Of a stretch of 64,000 nt of DNA, positions 35,291-44,419 are shown piece after piece. The notes below the pieces were generated by a model that saw nothing but the letters and a program-made list of their open reading frames with translations, had not been told where the DNA came from and ran no database searches. This DNA comes from Pedobacter insulae. Its GTDB lineage: Bacteria; Bacteroidota; Bacteroidia; Sphingobacteriales; Sphingobacteriaceae. The stretch is from NCBI RefSeq assembly GCF_900113525.1, contig NZ_FOPP01000012.1, forward strand, positions 1 through 64,000. Direction: 5' to 3'. The position numbers and the translations under genes were made by a program. Numbering within the stretch: the first letter of the stretch is position 1; every line of letters begins with the position of its first letter.

Positions 35291-36843
35291 CTAGCGTCTC
35301 CTATTCCATTGGCTTTTAAAGTAAATTCAGTTAGGGTAAAATTCCCTGCTGCTGGATTTGCGAAACCAGGATTTAAGGTAGTAAAGCTACCCGTATCATA
35401 TTTTGCGCCAGAAGTTGCACTTCCGCCCATAAATGTTGGCGCGTTGAAATAGTTATTTGCAATAAAATTACCGGCAACAATTTGGGTTGATGCCTGGTTG
35501 GTTAAAATACCGTTTGAATTGGCTACGATGTTCTTAGTAAAATAGATTTCTTGTTTAGGCAGGCGAATATATAAAAGTCGATTGCTCGCTCCGTTCAATA
35601 TACCATAGAAAGTATTATTTGAAATGGTGATAACAGAGGTTACCGTTGGGAAATTATTACCGCCACCAGCGTCCATCCTAAAGAAATCCCGTGCTAAAGC
35701 AGCATTATATACGGTATTATTTAAGAAATTGTAAGTCTTAGCAATTCCATTTCTGAAATCCAGTAGATCGCCTCCTACACATTCCACATCACTAATGATA
35801 TTTCCTTTAAAATTAACTGATTCAATCAATGCTTTTACGTTCGCATACAAAACGCCTTTCACATAGTTCTTAATTGCACAATTTTCGATTGCTAAATTAC
35901 CATACGCAATATCTGAAGCTTCATCATAAATTATAGCCTGATTATCGTTTTGTGCGCCGGTTCCATCTAGCACTAGATCTTTTAAATCTAATCCTGCATT
36001 TCCTCTTATTCTAACAACCATTCCTTTAATAATTGGTTTATCAGACGGTCTGGCACCTTTTAGCGCAATAGATTTGTTTATAGTAATATCGGCATTGATA
36101 TTGTACGTTCCTGGCATCAAGGCTAATACCTCACCCGCGGAAGCGCCTGCAATCATGGCTGCTAAATCATCACTTGGCAAAACTAATGTTGCCCCTCCTA
36201 AATCGAGTGGGGTGGTAAAAGTGATAGTTCCACGAGTTTTTGTTCCGTTAAATAATTTGGCGGTATACAAAGTTTCGCCTGTTAAACCCGTTACAATTGC
36301 TTCTCCGGCGGCGACTTCAGGTGCTGTAACAGCTCTTGTAATATTACCTGGATTTATGGTGATCGTCGTTGCTGGTTGTCCCGCAGGCCAATTTATTGCC
36401 ACAGATGTGGCCGTTAATTTAGCCGGATTTACCGTCTGCAAAATCTGTTCTGAATCGGTTTTCAAGCTCGCAGTTATCCATTTAGAATCTTCTACTCCCT
36501 CACCAGCAGCTTTTACCCTAATTGCATATTGTGTATCACCTGCCAGTCCTGTAACCGTGTACGGAACCTGCAAAAAAGGAATATCTTTAATTGATTTAAC
36601 TGGTGTTCCCGAAAAATCTGCATTCTCAAAAACCTCTACAGTATACGTTTTAGCATTATTTACAGCTTTCCACGTAAGTCTGATATCTGTTCTATTAATT
36701 ACGTTCGCGGTTAAACCTGTTGGTGAAAAAGCACGATCTACTTCCAGCTTGGTCACTTCGTCCATCATATCGTCTTTACAACCTGAAAACGCTACTAAGG
36801 TCATCAGGAAGAAAACGCTTGTATATATATAATTCCTATTCAT
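35281..36843 (-). CDS. Fibronectin-III/beta-helix lipoprotein (DUF4957/DUF5123-like)
   Basis: The 520-residue protein has a lipobox leader (LMTLVAFSGC, Cys about 22). An Fn3-like domain follows (about 40-130, GLTANVINRTDIRLTWKAV), a second shorter Fn3-like segment (about 140-212) and then a right-handed beta-helix region (about 215-510) with repeated N/I-rich turns (GNLAIENCAIKNYVKGVLY). I place it with the DUF4957/DUF5123 proteins found next to SusCD in pectin loci. It is probably a surface pectin-binding protein in the SusE-like position; lyase activity is not excluded. It begins 10 nt after susD. Confidence 0.82.
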   Translation of the reverse strand: MNRNYIYTSVFFLMTLVAFSGCKDDMMDEVTKLEVDRAFSPTGLTANVINRTDIRLTWKAVNNAKTYTVEVFENADFSGTPVKSIKDIPFLQVPYTVTGLAGDTQYAIRVKAAGEGVEDSKWITASLKTDSEQILQTVNPAKLTATSVAINWPAGQPATTITINPGNITRAVTAPEVAAGEAIVTGLTGETLYTAKLFNGTKTRGTITFTTPLDLGGATLVLPSDDLAAMIAGASAGEVLALMPGTYNINADITINKSIALKGARPSDKPIIKGMVVRIRGNAGLDLKDLVLDGTGAQNDNQAIIYDEASDIAYGNLAIENCAIKNYVKGVLYANVKALIESVNFKGNIISDVECVGGDLLDFRNGIAKTYNFLNNTVYNAALARDFFRMDAGGGNNFPTVTSVITISNNTFYGILNGASNRLLYIRLPKQEIYFTKNIVANSNGILTNQASTQIVAGNFIANNYFNAPTFMGGSATSGAKYDTGSFTTLNPGFANPAAGNFTLTEFTLKANGIGDARWR

Positions 36844-36853
36844 AACCTCTTAA

Positions 36854-38650
36854 TTATAAATTTAAGTTCTTGTTGTTTAACATTCCATTAGAAGAATCTA
36901 AAAAGATCTGCCAGATTGGCCAATATTGCTGCTTGTTTGGATCTTTTACATATAATGCATTCCAATACGCAGTTGCGTCATTGGCTGCAGACATTGTCCA
37001 GTTTTTATTTGAAGGGTAGCCTAGTGCAACACCTTGTGCGTCGGTATCACCAAAGTTTAGCCCATAGATTTCAACGCTTTCGCCATTCGCAGCTGTTTTA
37101 TAGTATATTTTGGCAGGGAGCGCAGCATATTTTCCTTCTCTTGCTTCTAATTGCTGCAACTTAACTTTCGCTTCAGCTAATTTTGCACCTAATAAATTCC
37201 AGCGGATCAGATCAGACTTCCTTAACATTTCGCCCGTAAACTCCAATGCTCTTTCATCTACAATGGCATTAAAGAATGTTTGCTTAGAGGTGGAAGCAGT
37301 TGCCATAAAAGTATTCACTTTCGCAGCATTATTTGGAAATGCGCGTTCGCGGATCATTCTTAAATAGGGTGCCGCTGCTCCTGGTCCATCCAATTCGTTG
37401 ATGGCTTCTGCAGCCATTAGTATGACGTCGGCATAACGCATATATAACCAGTTTAAACCATCATCATTGGTAGATGTTACTCTACGTTTCATCCATTCAT
37501 AACGATATTTTCCGAAATACAGGCGTCCGAGGCTAGATGGAACCTGAATCGCCCCTTTTGTTCCATCACCACCATCCCACTCATAAGGAACTACTGTTAC
37601 CGCCCGGCGAACATCATCTTTATCATATTCATACAACATGATTGGATTTACGCCATTTGTACCCCCTTTATTCTGCCCGGTGTATTGGTCTGTTTTTAAA
37701 TGTCTAACACCCAAATCAAATATCACCCTACCGCGGCCTTCGCTAAATGGAATTTCCCACATCGACTCTAATCCTGCCGCACCGCCTTCTTCATTTAATT
37801 TCCTGAATACCTCCTCAAAACCCAGCAATCGCAATTTCTTACTATCGATGATCTCTAAGCATTCTTTTTTAGCAATTGCATACATTTTGTCGCGAGAAAG
37901 TTCTGCATCTGTACTTAAGCGTATTGTTCCATCTAAACGTTGTCCGTAGCCTCCAGCTGCTAAAGCGATTCTTGCTCGCATCCCTTTTGCAAAAGCTTTG
38001 CTTACACGTTCAACTTTACTAGTATTGGCCGTTTCATTTGGCCAGGGCAAATAACCTGCAGCTTCATCTAAATCCTTTAAAAGTTGTTTATAAACAACAT
38101 CTCTGTCATCTCTCGGTAAATAGGTTGTTGCGGTGGTAATGGGTTCAAATCTAGCAGGCACATCGCCCCAACCTTTTAATAAATCATTATACAAAACGGC
38201 TCTTAGGGTTAATATTTCACCTAGCAGTTGCGCCATTTGCGGACTACTTTCTATCTTCCCATAGGTCCTTATCCCTTTAATAGCTAGATTAGCTCTTTCA
38301 ATACCTTCATAAAGTTTAGCCCACACATTATTATCTGTGTTCATCTGACCATTGTTTACATTGGTATCATAGTTAGAAAGTCTGGATTTGTCGTCCGTTG
38401 TATTTTTTAGGCCATTACTCACTTCTGTGTCAGTGTTTACCCCATAAAAAACTAAGAAACGGCCTCTATAAGAGTTGGTTTCTCCAAATGATTGAATGAT
38501 ACCTGCTATGGCGCCTTCTGCCAGACCAGGTGTAGAAAAAATAACAGATTCGTCAAGGGATGATTTAGTTGGCGCATCCAATGCGTTTTTACAGCTACTT
38601 ATCACAGCTACACCGATCAGGATGAATACGATATAAATAATCTTTTTCAT
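36854..38650 (-). CDS. SusD/RagB-family pectin oligosaccharide-binding lipoprotein
   Basis: The 598-residue product has a lipoprotein leader ending VISSC (Cys about 20). SusD features are the NALDAPTKSSLDESVIF start, LLGEILTLRAVLYNDLLKGWGDVP (TPR helix region), YMRYADVILMAAEAINEL and DERALEFTGEMLRKSDLIRWN near the end. It should capture pectin fragments at the surface for the SusC channel encoded 23 nt upstream. The size is large for the family, which is common for complex-glycan SusD proteins. Confidence 0.94.
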   Translation of the reverse strand: MKKIIYIVFILIGVAVISSCKNALDAPTKSSLDESVIFSTPGLAEGAIAGIIQSFGETNSYRGRFLVFYGVNTDTEVSNGLKNTTDDKSRLSNYDTNVNNGQMNTDNNVWAKLYEGIERANLAIKGIRTYGKIESSPQMAQLLGEILTLRAVLYNDLLKGWGDVPARFEPITTATTYLPRDDRDVVYKQLLKDLDEAAGYLPWPNETANTSKVERVSKAFAKGMRARIALAAGGYGQRLDGTIRLSTDAELSRDKMYAIAKKECLEIIDSKKLRLLGFEEVFRKLNEEGGAAGLESMWEIPFSEGRGRVIFDLGVRHLKTDQYTGQNKGGTNGVNPIMLYEYDKDDVRRAVTVVPYEWDGGDGTKGAIQVPSSLGRLYFGKYRYEWMKRRVTSTNDDGLNWLYMRYADVILMAAEAINELDGPGAAAPYLRMIRERAFPNNAAKVNTFMATASTSKQTFFNAIVDERALEFTGEMLRKSDLIRWNLLGAKLAEAKVKLQQLEAREGKYAALPAKIYYKTAANGESVEIYGLNFGDTDAQGVALGYPSNKNWTMSAANDATAYWNALYVKDPNKQQYWPIWQIFLDSSNGMLNNKNLNL

Positions 38651-38673
38651 ATTTCTATAATTAAATAGTGTTC

Positions 38674-41600
38674 TTAAAAATTAACATTTAGACCAAAAAC
38701 AAATGATTTGCTTTTCGGATAAGCCGAGTAGTCTACTCCCGGAGTTAGGTTGGTTCTACGACGTGTTGAAACTTCTGGGTCGAATCCGGTATAATCGGTT
38801 AGCAACCATAAATTATAACCAGATGCGTAAACTCTCATTTTTTTCATTTTTATCTTGTCTGAGATGCTTTTTGGCAAAGTATAACCTAATGTGATTGTAG
38901 ATAATCTCAAGAAAGAACCGTCTTCTACTGCCCAATCGCTTAATACAAACGTTTTCATGTAAGGCGACCAAAGTGTGGTATTTGCGTTCATGGCCGACAA
39001 TTCAGCTGGGTCGTTGCTAATGGTGCCATCTGCACGAAGGTTTGTCCAGCGATTTCCGCTTGCCATTTGGGAAATCATATTTCTAGAGCTGTATTTACTA
39101 GTGGAGGTGTACTCAACTTTATTAGCGTTGTAGATATCATTTCCATAACTCCAATTGAAATAGGCACCAATATCGAAATTATATACTCTTGAGTTTATTG
39201 TAAACCCTCCGGTATTTAATGGATTAGCGTTTCCAATCACTGTTCGATCAGATAAATCTATCTTTCCATCACCCGAAAGGTCTTGTAATTTCATTGAACC
39301 CGGACGAATAGTTCCTGTGAAAGATGTTCCATCAACCACACCTGATTTTAATGTCCAATTACCTGTGGCTGCATTATATCCTGTAAAATCAGAGACCTCG
39401 TACCTGCCAGCATTTTTGTACCCATAGATTCTGCCAATCGAAGCCCCTTCTTCTACTAGGTAGTCGACGCCAATTTCGGTTGAAGCCCAGCCAGATTGAC
39501 CGTTGATGTTTTTAACAGTTCCGAGCGACAGTACTTTGTTTCTGTTGAAGTTGATATTTCCTCCTATAGATAATTCGAAATTGTTTTTTTTCACTGCGTT
39601 CCAGTTTAGAGAAAGTTCTAAACCTTTATTTTGAGTTTTCCCGAGGTTACGATACTGGAAATCGTATCCTGTTCCAGCAACTGGAAACTGAATTAATAGA
39701 TCTTTTGTTTGGTTTAAATAGGCATCAACTGTACCCGTAAGTTTTGAACCTAGCAATGCAAAATCTACCCCTATGTTTCGGGTAACTGCAGTTTCCCATT
39801 TCAGATCTGGATTAGCCATTGTTTTTGAAGCTGCCCAAAAATTATTGAAACCATTTACCCATGTAGTTACTGAGTTTTGGAAGGTCTGCGCCATTTGTCC
39901 GGCTGGAATATTGTTATTCCCAGCAGTACCATAACTAGCCCTGATCTTTAAATCAACTAACCAAGATTTGGTATTGGCCATAAATCCTTCTTGTGAAACT
40001 CTCCAAGCACCAGATACCGATGGGAAATATCCCCAACGATTTCCTTCTGAGAACTTGGACGATCCATCTGCCCTAAATGTGGCGCTCAGCAAGTACTTAC
40101 CCTCATAATCATAGTTAACCCTTCCAAAAAATGACATTAACTTATCATCAGGAAAAAGGCTGTTATCAATGGAATTGGCTTTTCCTTGCGTAGAAAGTAC
40201 GCTAGCTTGTTCAAAGCCAAAAGATTTAGGAAAACCATGTACAACTGTCGTTAATACGCCTTGTTCTGTTTTAATAAATTCTTGACCAATTAAGGCATTT
40301 AAATTGTGCTTATTGCTTATAATTTTACTAAAATTATAGTTTATAGTGTTTGTATTTCTGAAGCTATTTCTATTTGTGTTTGCGAATATAACAGCAGGAA
40401 GATTTTGATTTTCTGCCGCTGGAACATTTCTTACATAGTAGGTGGTATTTCCATAAAAACGATCTTGATCATTTCTAAACCCATCATAGCCCATTTCCGC
40501 GCGTAGCTTTAAATTATCGATAATATCATAAGAAATTGCTCCATTGATATTGTATGTTTTGCGGCGAATATACTGGTCGTTATCAGAAATGGCGATTAAT
40601 GGGCTATATAGGTTAAACTCATCATCAGTTTCTGTAGTAGTTGTTAAGCCAGGTACTGGAAATGACGGGAACAACATCGCATACTTCAAACGTGAATCGG
40701 CAGATGAAATTTCATTTTGCTCATTAGCGCCACCGCCTTTCGTTTTAGTATCCGCATAGCGCAAGCCAAAATCTAGCGTCAGACCTTTATAAAGTTTATG
40801 ATTTAATTTGAAGTTAACGTTCTGTCTTTCAAAATTAGATAATTGCATAATTGCTTTGTCTTTAACGAAACTATGACTGAGGCTATACTTTGTTTTTTCG
40901 CCTCCACCACTAATACTTATATTCTGATTAAAAGTAGTTCCGGTTCGGCCAAATACGATCTCTTGCCAATCATTGAACGGTACATTGGCGTAAAGGTCTA
41001 TATCCTGAAAGTTGCCAAAATACTGGGTATAATCAAGAGGAGATTTATCTAAAAGTGATCTTTCATATTGCCAGGTAACATAATCAAGTGGCGTTAAAAC
41101 GTCCAATTTATTTGCCAATTGACGGGTTCCTGTAAAAGCGTTATAGCTCACCGATGTTCTGCCATCTTTGGAGTTTTTAGTGGTAATTAAAACTACGCCA
41201 TTGGCTCCTCTCGCGCCATAAATTGCTGACGAAGAGCCATCTTTTAAGATATCGATTGATTCGATATCCTGCGGAGCGATGTCCGCAATTGTGTTTACAG
41301 GAAACCCATCTACAATATATAAAGGCGTATTATCTCCTGTAATAGAACCACCTCCCCGCACTCTCACTGTCATTTCAGCATTAGGAGAACCCTCGGTTGT
41401 GGCGATACTGATACCTGCAACCCGACCTTGAATGGCCTCTAGTGCAGAAGATACGGGCGCAGCGGCGATTACATCAGCACCAACAGAAGATACGGCTCCT
41501 GTTAGATCTTTTTTGCGGACCGTGCCATAACCGATATTGATCACAACTTCGTCTAATGAAGCTACGTCATCTTCCAAGGCAAAATTGATTGTTGAAGAAG

Positions 41601-41865
41601 TGCCAACAGTAACTTCCTGCATTTTATAGCCAAGGTACTTTGCTTGTAAAACGGGCGTTCCTGAAAGCGGGACGTTAATTTTATACGCTCCATTTTCGTC
41701 GGTACTTACAATGATAGTTGTTCCTTTTACAGTTACAGATGCGCCAGGAATAGCTTGCTTGGTTGCTTTATCTGTAATTTTCCCTGAGACCTGTTTTGTT
41801 TGTTGTGCGTTCGCCAGTCCGAAAAAGAGGGCGAGCATACTACATAATAGTAAAACTTTTTTCAT
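38674..41865 (-). CDS. SusC/RagA-family TonB-dependent transporter for pectin fragments
   Basis: The 1063-residue receptor has a signal peptide (LLLCSMLALFFGLANAQ), a carboxypeptidase-regulatory-like domain (about 25-105, VSGKITDKATKQAIPGASVTV), a TonB-box-like stretch EVVINIGYGTVRKKDL (about 105-120), a plug (VRGGGSITGDNTPLYIVDG; ILKDGSSSAIYGARGANGV) and a barrel ending FGLNVNF. Unlike the other two SusC proteins of the window it has no STN domain, so it does not signal through FecR; regulation is instead by the neighbouring operator and LacI-type gene. It opens the surface pectin operon. Confidence 0.95.
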   Translation of the reverse strand: MKKVLLLCSMLALFFGLANAQQTKQVSGKITDKATKQAIPGASVTVKGTTIIVSTDENGAYKINVPLSGTPVLQAKYLGYKMQEVTVGTSSTINFALEDDVASLDEVVINIGYGTVRKKDLTGAVSSVGADVIAAAPVSSALEAIQGRVAGISIATTEGSPNAEMTVRVRGGGSITGDNTPLYIVDGFPVNTIADIAPQDIESIDILKDGSSSAIYGARGANGVVLITTKNSKDGRTSVSYNAFTGTRQLANKLDVLTPLDYVTWQYERSLLDKSPLDYTQYFGNFQDIDLYANVPFNDWQEIVFGRTGTTFNQNISISGGGEKTKYSLSHSFVKDKAIMQLSNFERQNVNFKLNHKLYKGLTLDFGLRYADTKTKGGGANEQNEISSADSRLKYAMLFPSFPVPGLTTTTETDDEFNLYSPLIAISDNDQYIRRKTYNINGAISYDIIDNLKLRAEMGYDGFRNDQDRFYGNTTYYVRNVPAAENQNLPAVIFANTNRNSFRNTNTINYNFSKIISNKHNLNALIGQEFIKTEQGVLTTVVHGFPKSFGFEQASVLSTQGKANSIDNSLFPDDKLMSFFGRVNYDYEGKYLLSATFRADGSSKFSEGNRWGYFPSVSGAWRVSQEGFMANTKSWLVDLKIRASYGTAGNNNIPAGQMAQTFQNSVTTWVNGFNNFWAASKTMANPDLKWETAVTRNIGVDFALLGSKLTGTVDAYLNQTKDLLIQFPVAGTGYDFQYRNLGKTQNKGLELSLNWNAVKKNNFELSIGGNINFNRNKVLSLGTVKNINGQSGWASTEIGVDYLVEEGASIGRIYGYKNAGRYEVSDFTGYNAATGNWTLKSGVVDGTSFTGTIRPGSMKLQDLSGDGKIDLSDRTVIGNANPLNTGGFTINSRVYNFDIGAYFNWSYGNDIYNANKVEYTSTSKYSSRNMISQMASGNRWTNLRADGTISNDPAELSAMNANTTLWSPYMKTFVLSDWAVEDGSFLRLSTITLGYTLPKSISDKIKMKKMRVYASGYNLWLLTDYTGFDPEVSTRRRTNLTPGVDYSAYPKSKSFVFGLNVNF

Positions 41866-41915
41866 ACTTAAGGTTATAATTTGGTTATACTGGTTAGCTT
41901 TTAAGGCCTTCCCTT

Positions 41916-41983
41916 AACAAGTCTACATTGTTTTTTTTATAAAGCATGATAGTACAGGACACTAAATTTGTGCAATCGTTCCC
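41916..41983 (-). promoter_or_regulatory. Promoter and operator of the pectin susC operon
   Basis: On the minus strand GGGAACGATTGCACAAATTT (41983-41964) is followed by the -7 element TAGACTTG (41925-41918), 52 bp from motif centre to TA. This is the third copy of the arrangement seen before uxaB and GH28. It lies in the 186-nt divergent spacer between susC and the LacI-family gene. Confidence 0.75.
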
Positions 41984-42020
41984 GACAACGTTGCCAAAAT
42001 TCAACTTAAAAAGTTATCTT

Positions 42021-42028
42021 TAAATTTG
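42021..42028 (+). promoter_or_regulatory. -7 element of the LacI-family gene
   Basis: TAAATTTG matches the Bacteroidota consensus TAnnTTTG and lies 23 nt before the ATG. The upstream TTG at 41991-41993 is 27 nt away, longer than usual, so the -33 element is uncertain. The pectin operator at 41964-41983 lies about 40 bp upstream and might also affect this promoter. Confidence 0.55.
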
Positions 42029-42051
42029 TGAAAAAAAACTATCGTTAAATC

Positions 42052-43062
42052 ATGTTTGAGCCCGTAACCATAAAAGATATCGCCAAGGCCTTAGGGCTAT
42101 CAACTTCCACCGTTTCAAGAGCATTGAGAGATACGCACGAAATTAGTGCAGCGACTAAAAAAATTGTTTTAGCTTATGCTAAAGAGATTAATTACCAGCC
42201 CAACCCTATTGCCTTAAGTTTAAAAGAGCGTAGAAGTAAATCTATTGGCGTGGTGGTAAGCGAAGTGGCTAATAGTTACTTTTCACAGGCAATTAACGGG
42301 ATTGAATCGATTGCATACGATAGAGGCTATCATGTTATCATTTCCCAAACGCATGAATCTTACGATCGTGAAGTAATTAACGTTCAGCATTTGGCTTCAA
42401 GGTCTGTAGATGGGCTTTTAGTTTCGTTGTCTTCAGAAACAACTGACATATCACATCTTTCCTCATTGCACGAACGCGGTTTACCAATTGTATTTTTTGA
42501 TCGTGTAGCCGACGAAATCGACACCCATAAGGTAATTGCGAACAATGAAAAAGGGGCTTATCAGGCAACTGAGTATTTAATTAAACAAGGATATCAAAGA
42601 ATTGCCCATCTAACGAGTTCAAAGCATTTATCAATCAGTATAGAAAGACTGTCTGGTTATGAGGCTGCTTTGAGGGACCATAATATGGAGGTGAGTTCCT
42701 CCTACATTAAGCATTGTCTTCATGGAGGGATGCTGCCTGAAGAAACCGAAACCGCTATCAAAGAATTAATGTCGCTTAAAGAAAAGCCAGATGCAATTTT
42801 TGTTGCTGGAGACCGCCTGAGTACCGGGTGTTTAAGTGTTTTTAAAAAATTGAGCATAGCTGTTCCGGAAGAAATAGCAATTGCCGGATTTAGCAACTCG
42901 GATGTACTGGATCTTTTTAACCCATCATTAACTTCTGTTAGGCAGCCCGCTTATGATATTGGCCAATTGGCAACTGAAATGTTGTTACAACTTATCGAAG
43001 CTAAATATCCAGTAGAAGAATTCGAAAAAAAGATATTGGCAACCGATTTGTATGTGAGATAG
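42052..43062 (+). CDS. LacI-family transcriptional regulator of the pectin locus
   Basis: The 336-residue regulator has an N-terminal LacI helix-turn-helix (about 3-56, TIKDIAKALGLSTSTVSRAL and the hinge PNPIALSLKERRSKSIGVVV) and a periplasmic-binding-protein-like effector domain (about 62-330, with FFDRVADEIDTHKV and DAIFVAGDRLSTGCL). It is divergent from susC and is the only DNA-binding regulator in the 30-kb locus. It is therefore the best candidate to bind the three shared motifs, probably in response to a uronate intermediate. The motif position upstream of -7 suggests activation, unusual but known for some family members. Confidence 0.9.
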   Translation: MFEPVTIKDIAKALGLSTSTVSRALRDTHEISAATKKIVLAYAKEINYQPNPIALSLKERRSKSIGVVVSEVANSYFSQAINGIESIAYDRGYHVIISQTHESYDREVINVQHLASRSVDGLLVSLSSETTDISHLSSLHERGLPIVFFDRVADEIDTHKVIANNEKGAYQATEYLIKQGYQRIAHLTSSKHLSISIERLSGYEAALRDHNMEVSSSYIKHCLHGGMLPEETETAIKELMSLKEKPDAIFVAGDRLSTGCLSVFKKLSIAVPEEIAIAGFSNSDVLDLFNPSLTSVRQPAYDIGQLATEMLLQLIEAKYPVEEFEKKILATDLYVR

Positions 43063-43077
43063 CATAGCATAAACCAA

Positions 43078-43506
43078 TTAAGGTAATTTATAGGCTTGTC
43101 GCCCAAATAATTTCCAGTCTTTACCTTCCTTATGCCAAACTAATAATATCCCTAGATGAACTTCTCCTGGTTTGCCGCCGTCATTTGTTTTAGCATCTAG
43201 CTGGTGGCGAACCAATGCGGTCTTCCCAGCGATTTTTACGGTCTGCTTATTAAAATCTGCTGTTACAAAATCGGATTTTCCACTTGCAAATGTTTCCACA
43301 AATGCTGTATAATCCTCGATTTTTCCAGAAGAATGTCCGTAGCTTAAATCTTTACTAGTGATACTTTCCAGATCAGCTCTATTTCCACTGATCATTCCAA
43401 GCCTTAATTTTTCCACGGCAGCTAGCAATTTGTTTTCCGAAGCAGTCTGTGCTTTTAAATTCATGGCCAGACTTATTAATAATAGAAATAATGTAATCTT
43501 TTTCAT
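43078..43506 (-). CDS. Secreted NTF2-like (DUF4440-type) protein
   Basis: The 142-residue product starts at MKKITLFLLLISLAMNLKAQ, a clear signal peptide; a longer frame to 43563 adds 19 residues before it and is rejected. The rest has the cone-shaped NTF2 fold pattern (VEKLRLGMISGNRADLESITSKDLSYGHSSG, KTALVRHQLDAKTND, LLVWHKEGKDWKLFGRQAYKL). The function of such secreted SnoaL/DUF4440 proteins is not established. It converges on the LacI gene with 15 nt between stops. Confidence 0.8.
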   Translation of the reverse strand: MKKITLFLLLISLAMNLKAQTASENKLLAAVEKLRLGMISGNRADLESITSKDLSYGHSSGKIEDYTAFVETFASGKSDFVTADFNKQTVKIAGKTALVRHQLDAKTNDGGKPGEVHLGILLVWHKEGKDWKLFGRQAYKLP

Positions 43507-43606
43507 CGAAATATGTGTGTTTATTATGGAAAGTTTGTTAATGAAAACGGTTGCAATATACAATTTATTTTTACCGAGCGGTATTTGAAAAAGGCCGTCG
43601 AAGAAA

Positions 43607-43656
43607 AACCCTTAACACTTTGACAAACTTTGAAGGTTGTCAACACGTTAAGGGTT
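43607..43656. repeat. 50-bp interrupted inverted repeat
   Basis: AACCCTTAAC (43607-43616) pairs with GTTAAGGGTT (43647-43656), and inside it TTGACAA pairs with TTGTCAA. It lies about 30 nt past the stop of the response-regulator gene and could act as its transcription end, though no T-tract is clear. It looks like a mobile extragenic palindrome. Confidence 0.65.
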
Positions 43657-43686
43657 GGAGATTATGAGAGCGTAATTTGTAAACAA

Positions 43687-44076
43687 TTATAAAACTAATG
43701 AATGCCTCTGTAATGGCTTGGCAATCAATTTAAGTACAAAGGGATTTAATTTTATTCTTTCTAAATCTTCCCTTCTTTCAGAGGCAGTAACTACCACGAT
43801 GCTACATCCATCTTTAATTTCGTCAACACATTCTTTAAAGTGTTGCAAGAAATCAAATCCATTCATTACAGGCATATCCAAATCAAGAAATATCCTGTAC
43901 GGCAATGCCTCCGGGGCGTTAACATTTAACAGCAGGTAGGCCAATGCTTCATTTGCACTGTTCATCACAATAATATCGCGACTTTTATCATTTAATCTCA
44001 GCACATGTTCCGTGATCAACTGATCAATTGGATTGTCATCAATTATCATTATTTTACTTTTACCCACGGGAGTCAT
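43687..44076 (-). CDS. Single-domain response regulator
   Basis: The 129-residue CheY-like receiver has the acidic pair IIDDN (about 11-15), the phospho-acceptor Asp in FLDLDMPVMNG (about 66), the Thr in VVVTAS (about 98) and the Lys in LIAKPL (about 119). No output domain is present, so it acts by protein-protein contact or in a phosphorelay. No histidine kinase is in the window. It is divergent from the acyl-carrier module with 343 nt between. Confidence 0.9.
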   Translation of the reverse strand: MTPVGKSKIMIIDDNPIDQLITEHVLRLNDKSRDIIVMNSANEALAYLLLNVNAPEALPYRIFLDLDMPVMNGFDFLQHFKECVDEIKDGCSIVVVTASERREDLERIKLNPFVLKLIAKPLQRHSLVL

Positions 44077-44419
44077 TTATGTAACTACTTTATATAATTC
44101 AAATTAAAAGCCAAGTTTTAACTTGAACGAGATATGTACTTAATCGTCAGTCCACAAACCCAATTTCTCAATGGAGAATGGATATTTAATTAGTAACAAG
44201 ATACTATTAAATTTTGGCAATTGATGTTATAACAAATAATATTGAGCATCAAATTCCCCAAAATCGGCAATAAATACCCTTCTTGGGGAAAACATACCCG
44301 ATTTTCCGTCTTTAAAACGCATAATTCCATTTGCCTTTAACTTTCGTATATCTTAAGAAATTTGATAACTTTGAATGTAAGTGGAGTAGCGTATATATTC
44401 GTTATCCGTATACCAACAG
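44077..44419 (+). promoter_or_regulatory. Intergenic region with promoter of the acyl-carrier module
   Basis: This AT-rich spacer holds no open frame that I support. TAACTTTG at 44366-44373 is a consensus -7 box, with TTTC near 44342-44345 at about 20 nt as a weak -33; transcription would start near 44380, about 40 nt before the first ATG. CAAATTCCCC (44250-44259) and CTTGGGGAA (44282-44290) can form a loose hairpin (TTCCCC/GGGGAA). Nothing else is recognised. Confidence 0.55.

Noticed and set aside
36074..36832. Plus-strand open frame of 252 codons
   Set aside because: It is antisense to the Fn3/beta-helix lipoprotein, which has a clear lipobox and domains; the plus frame is low-complexity V/A/P/S-rich.
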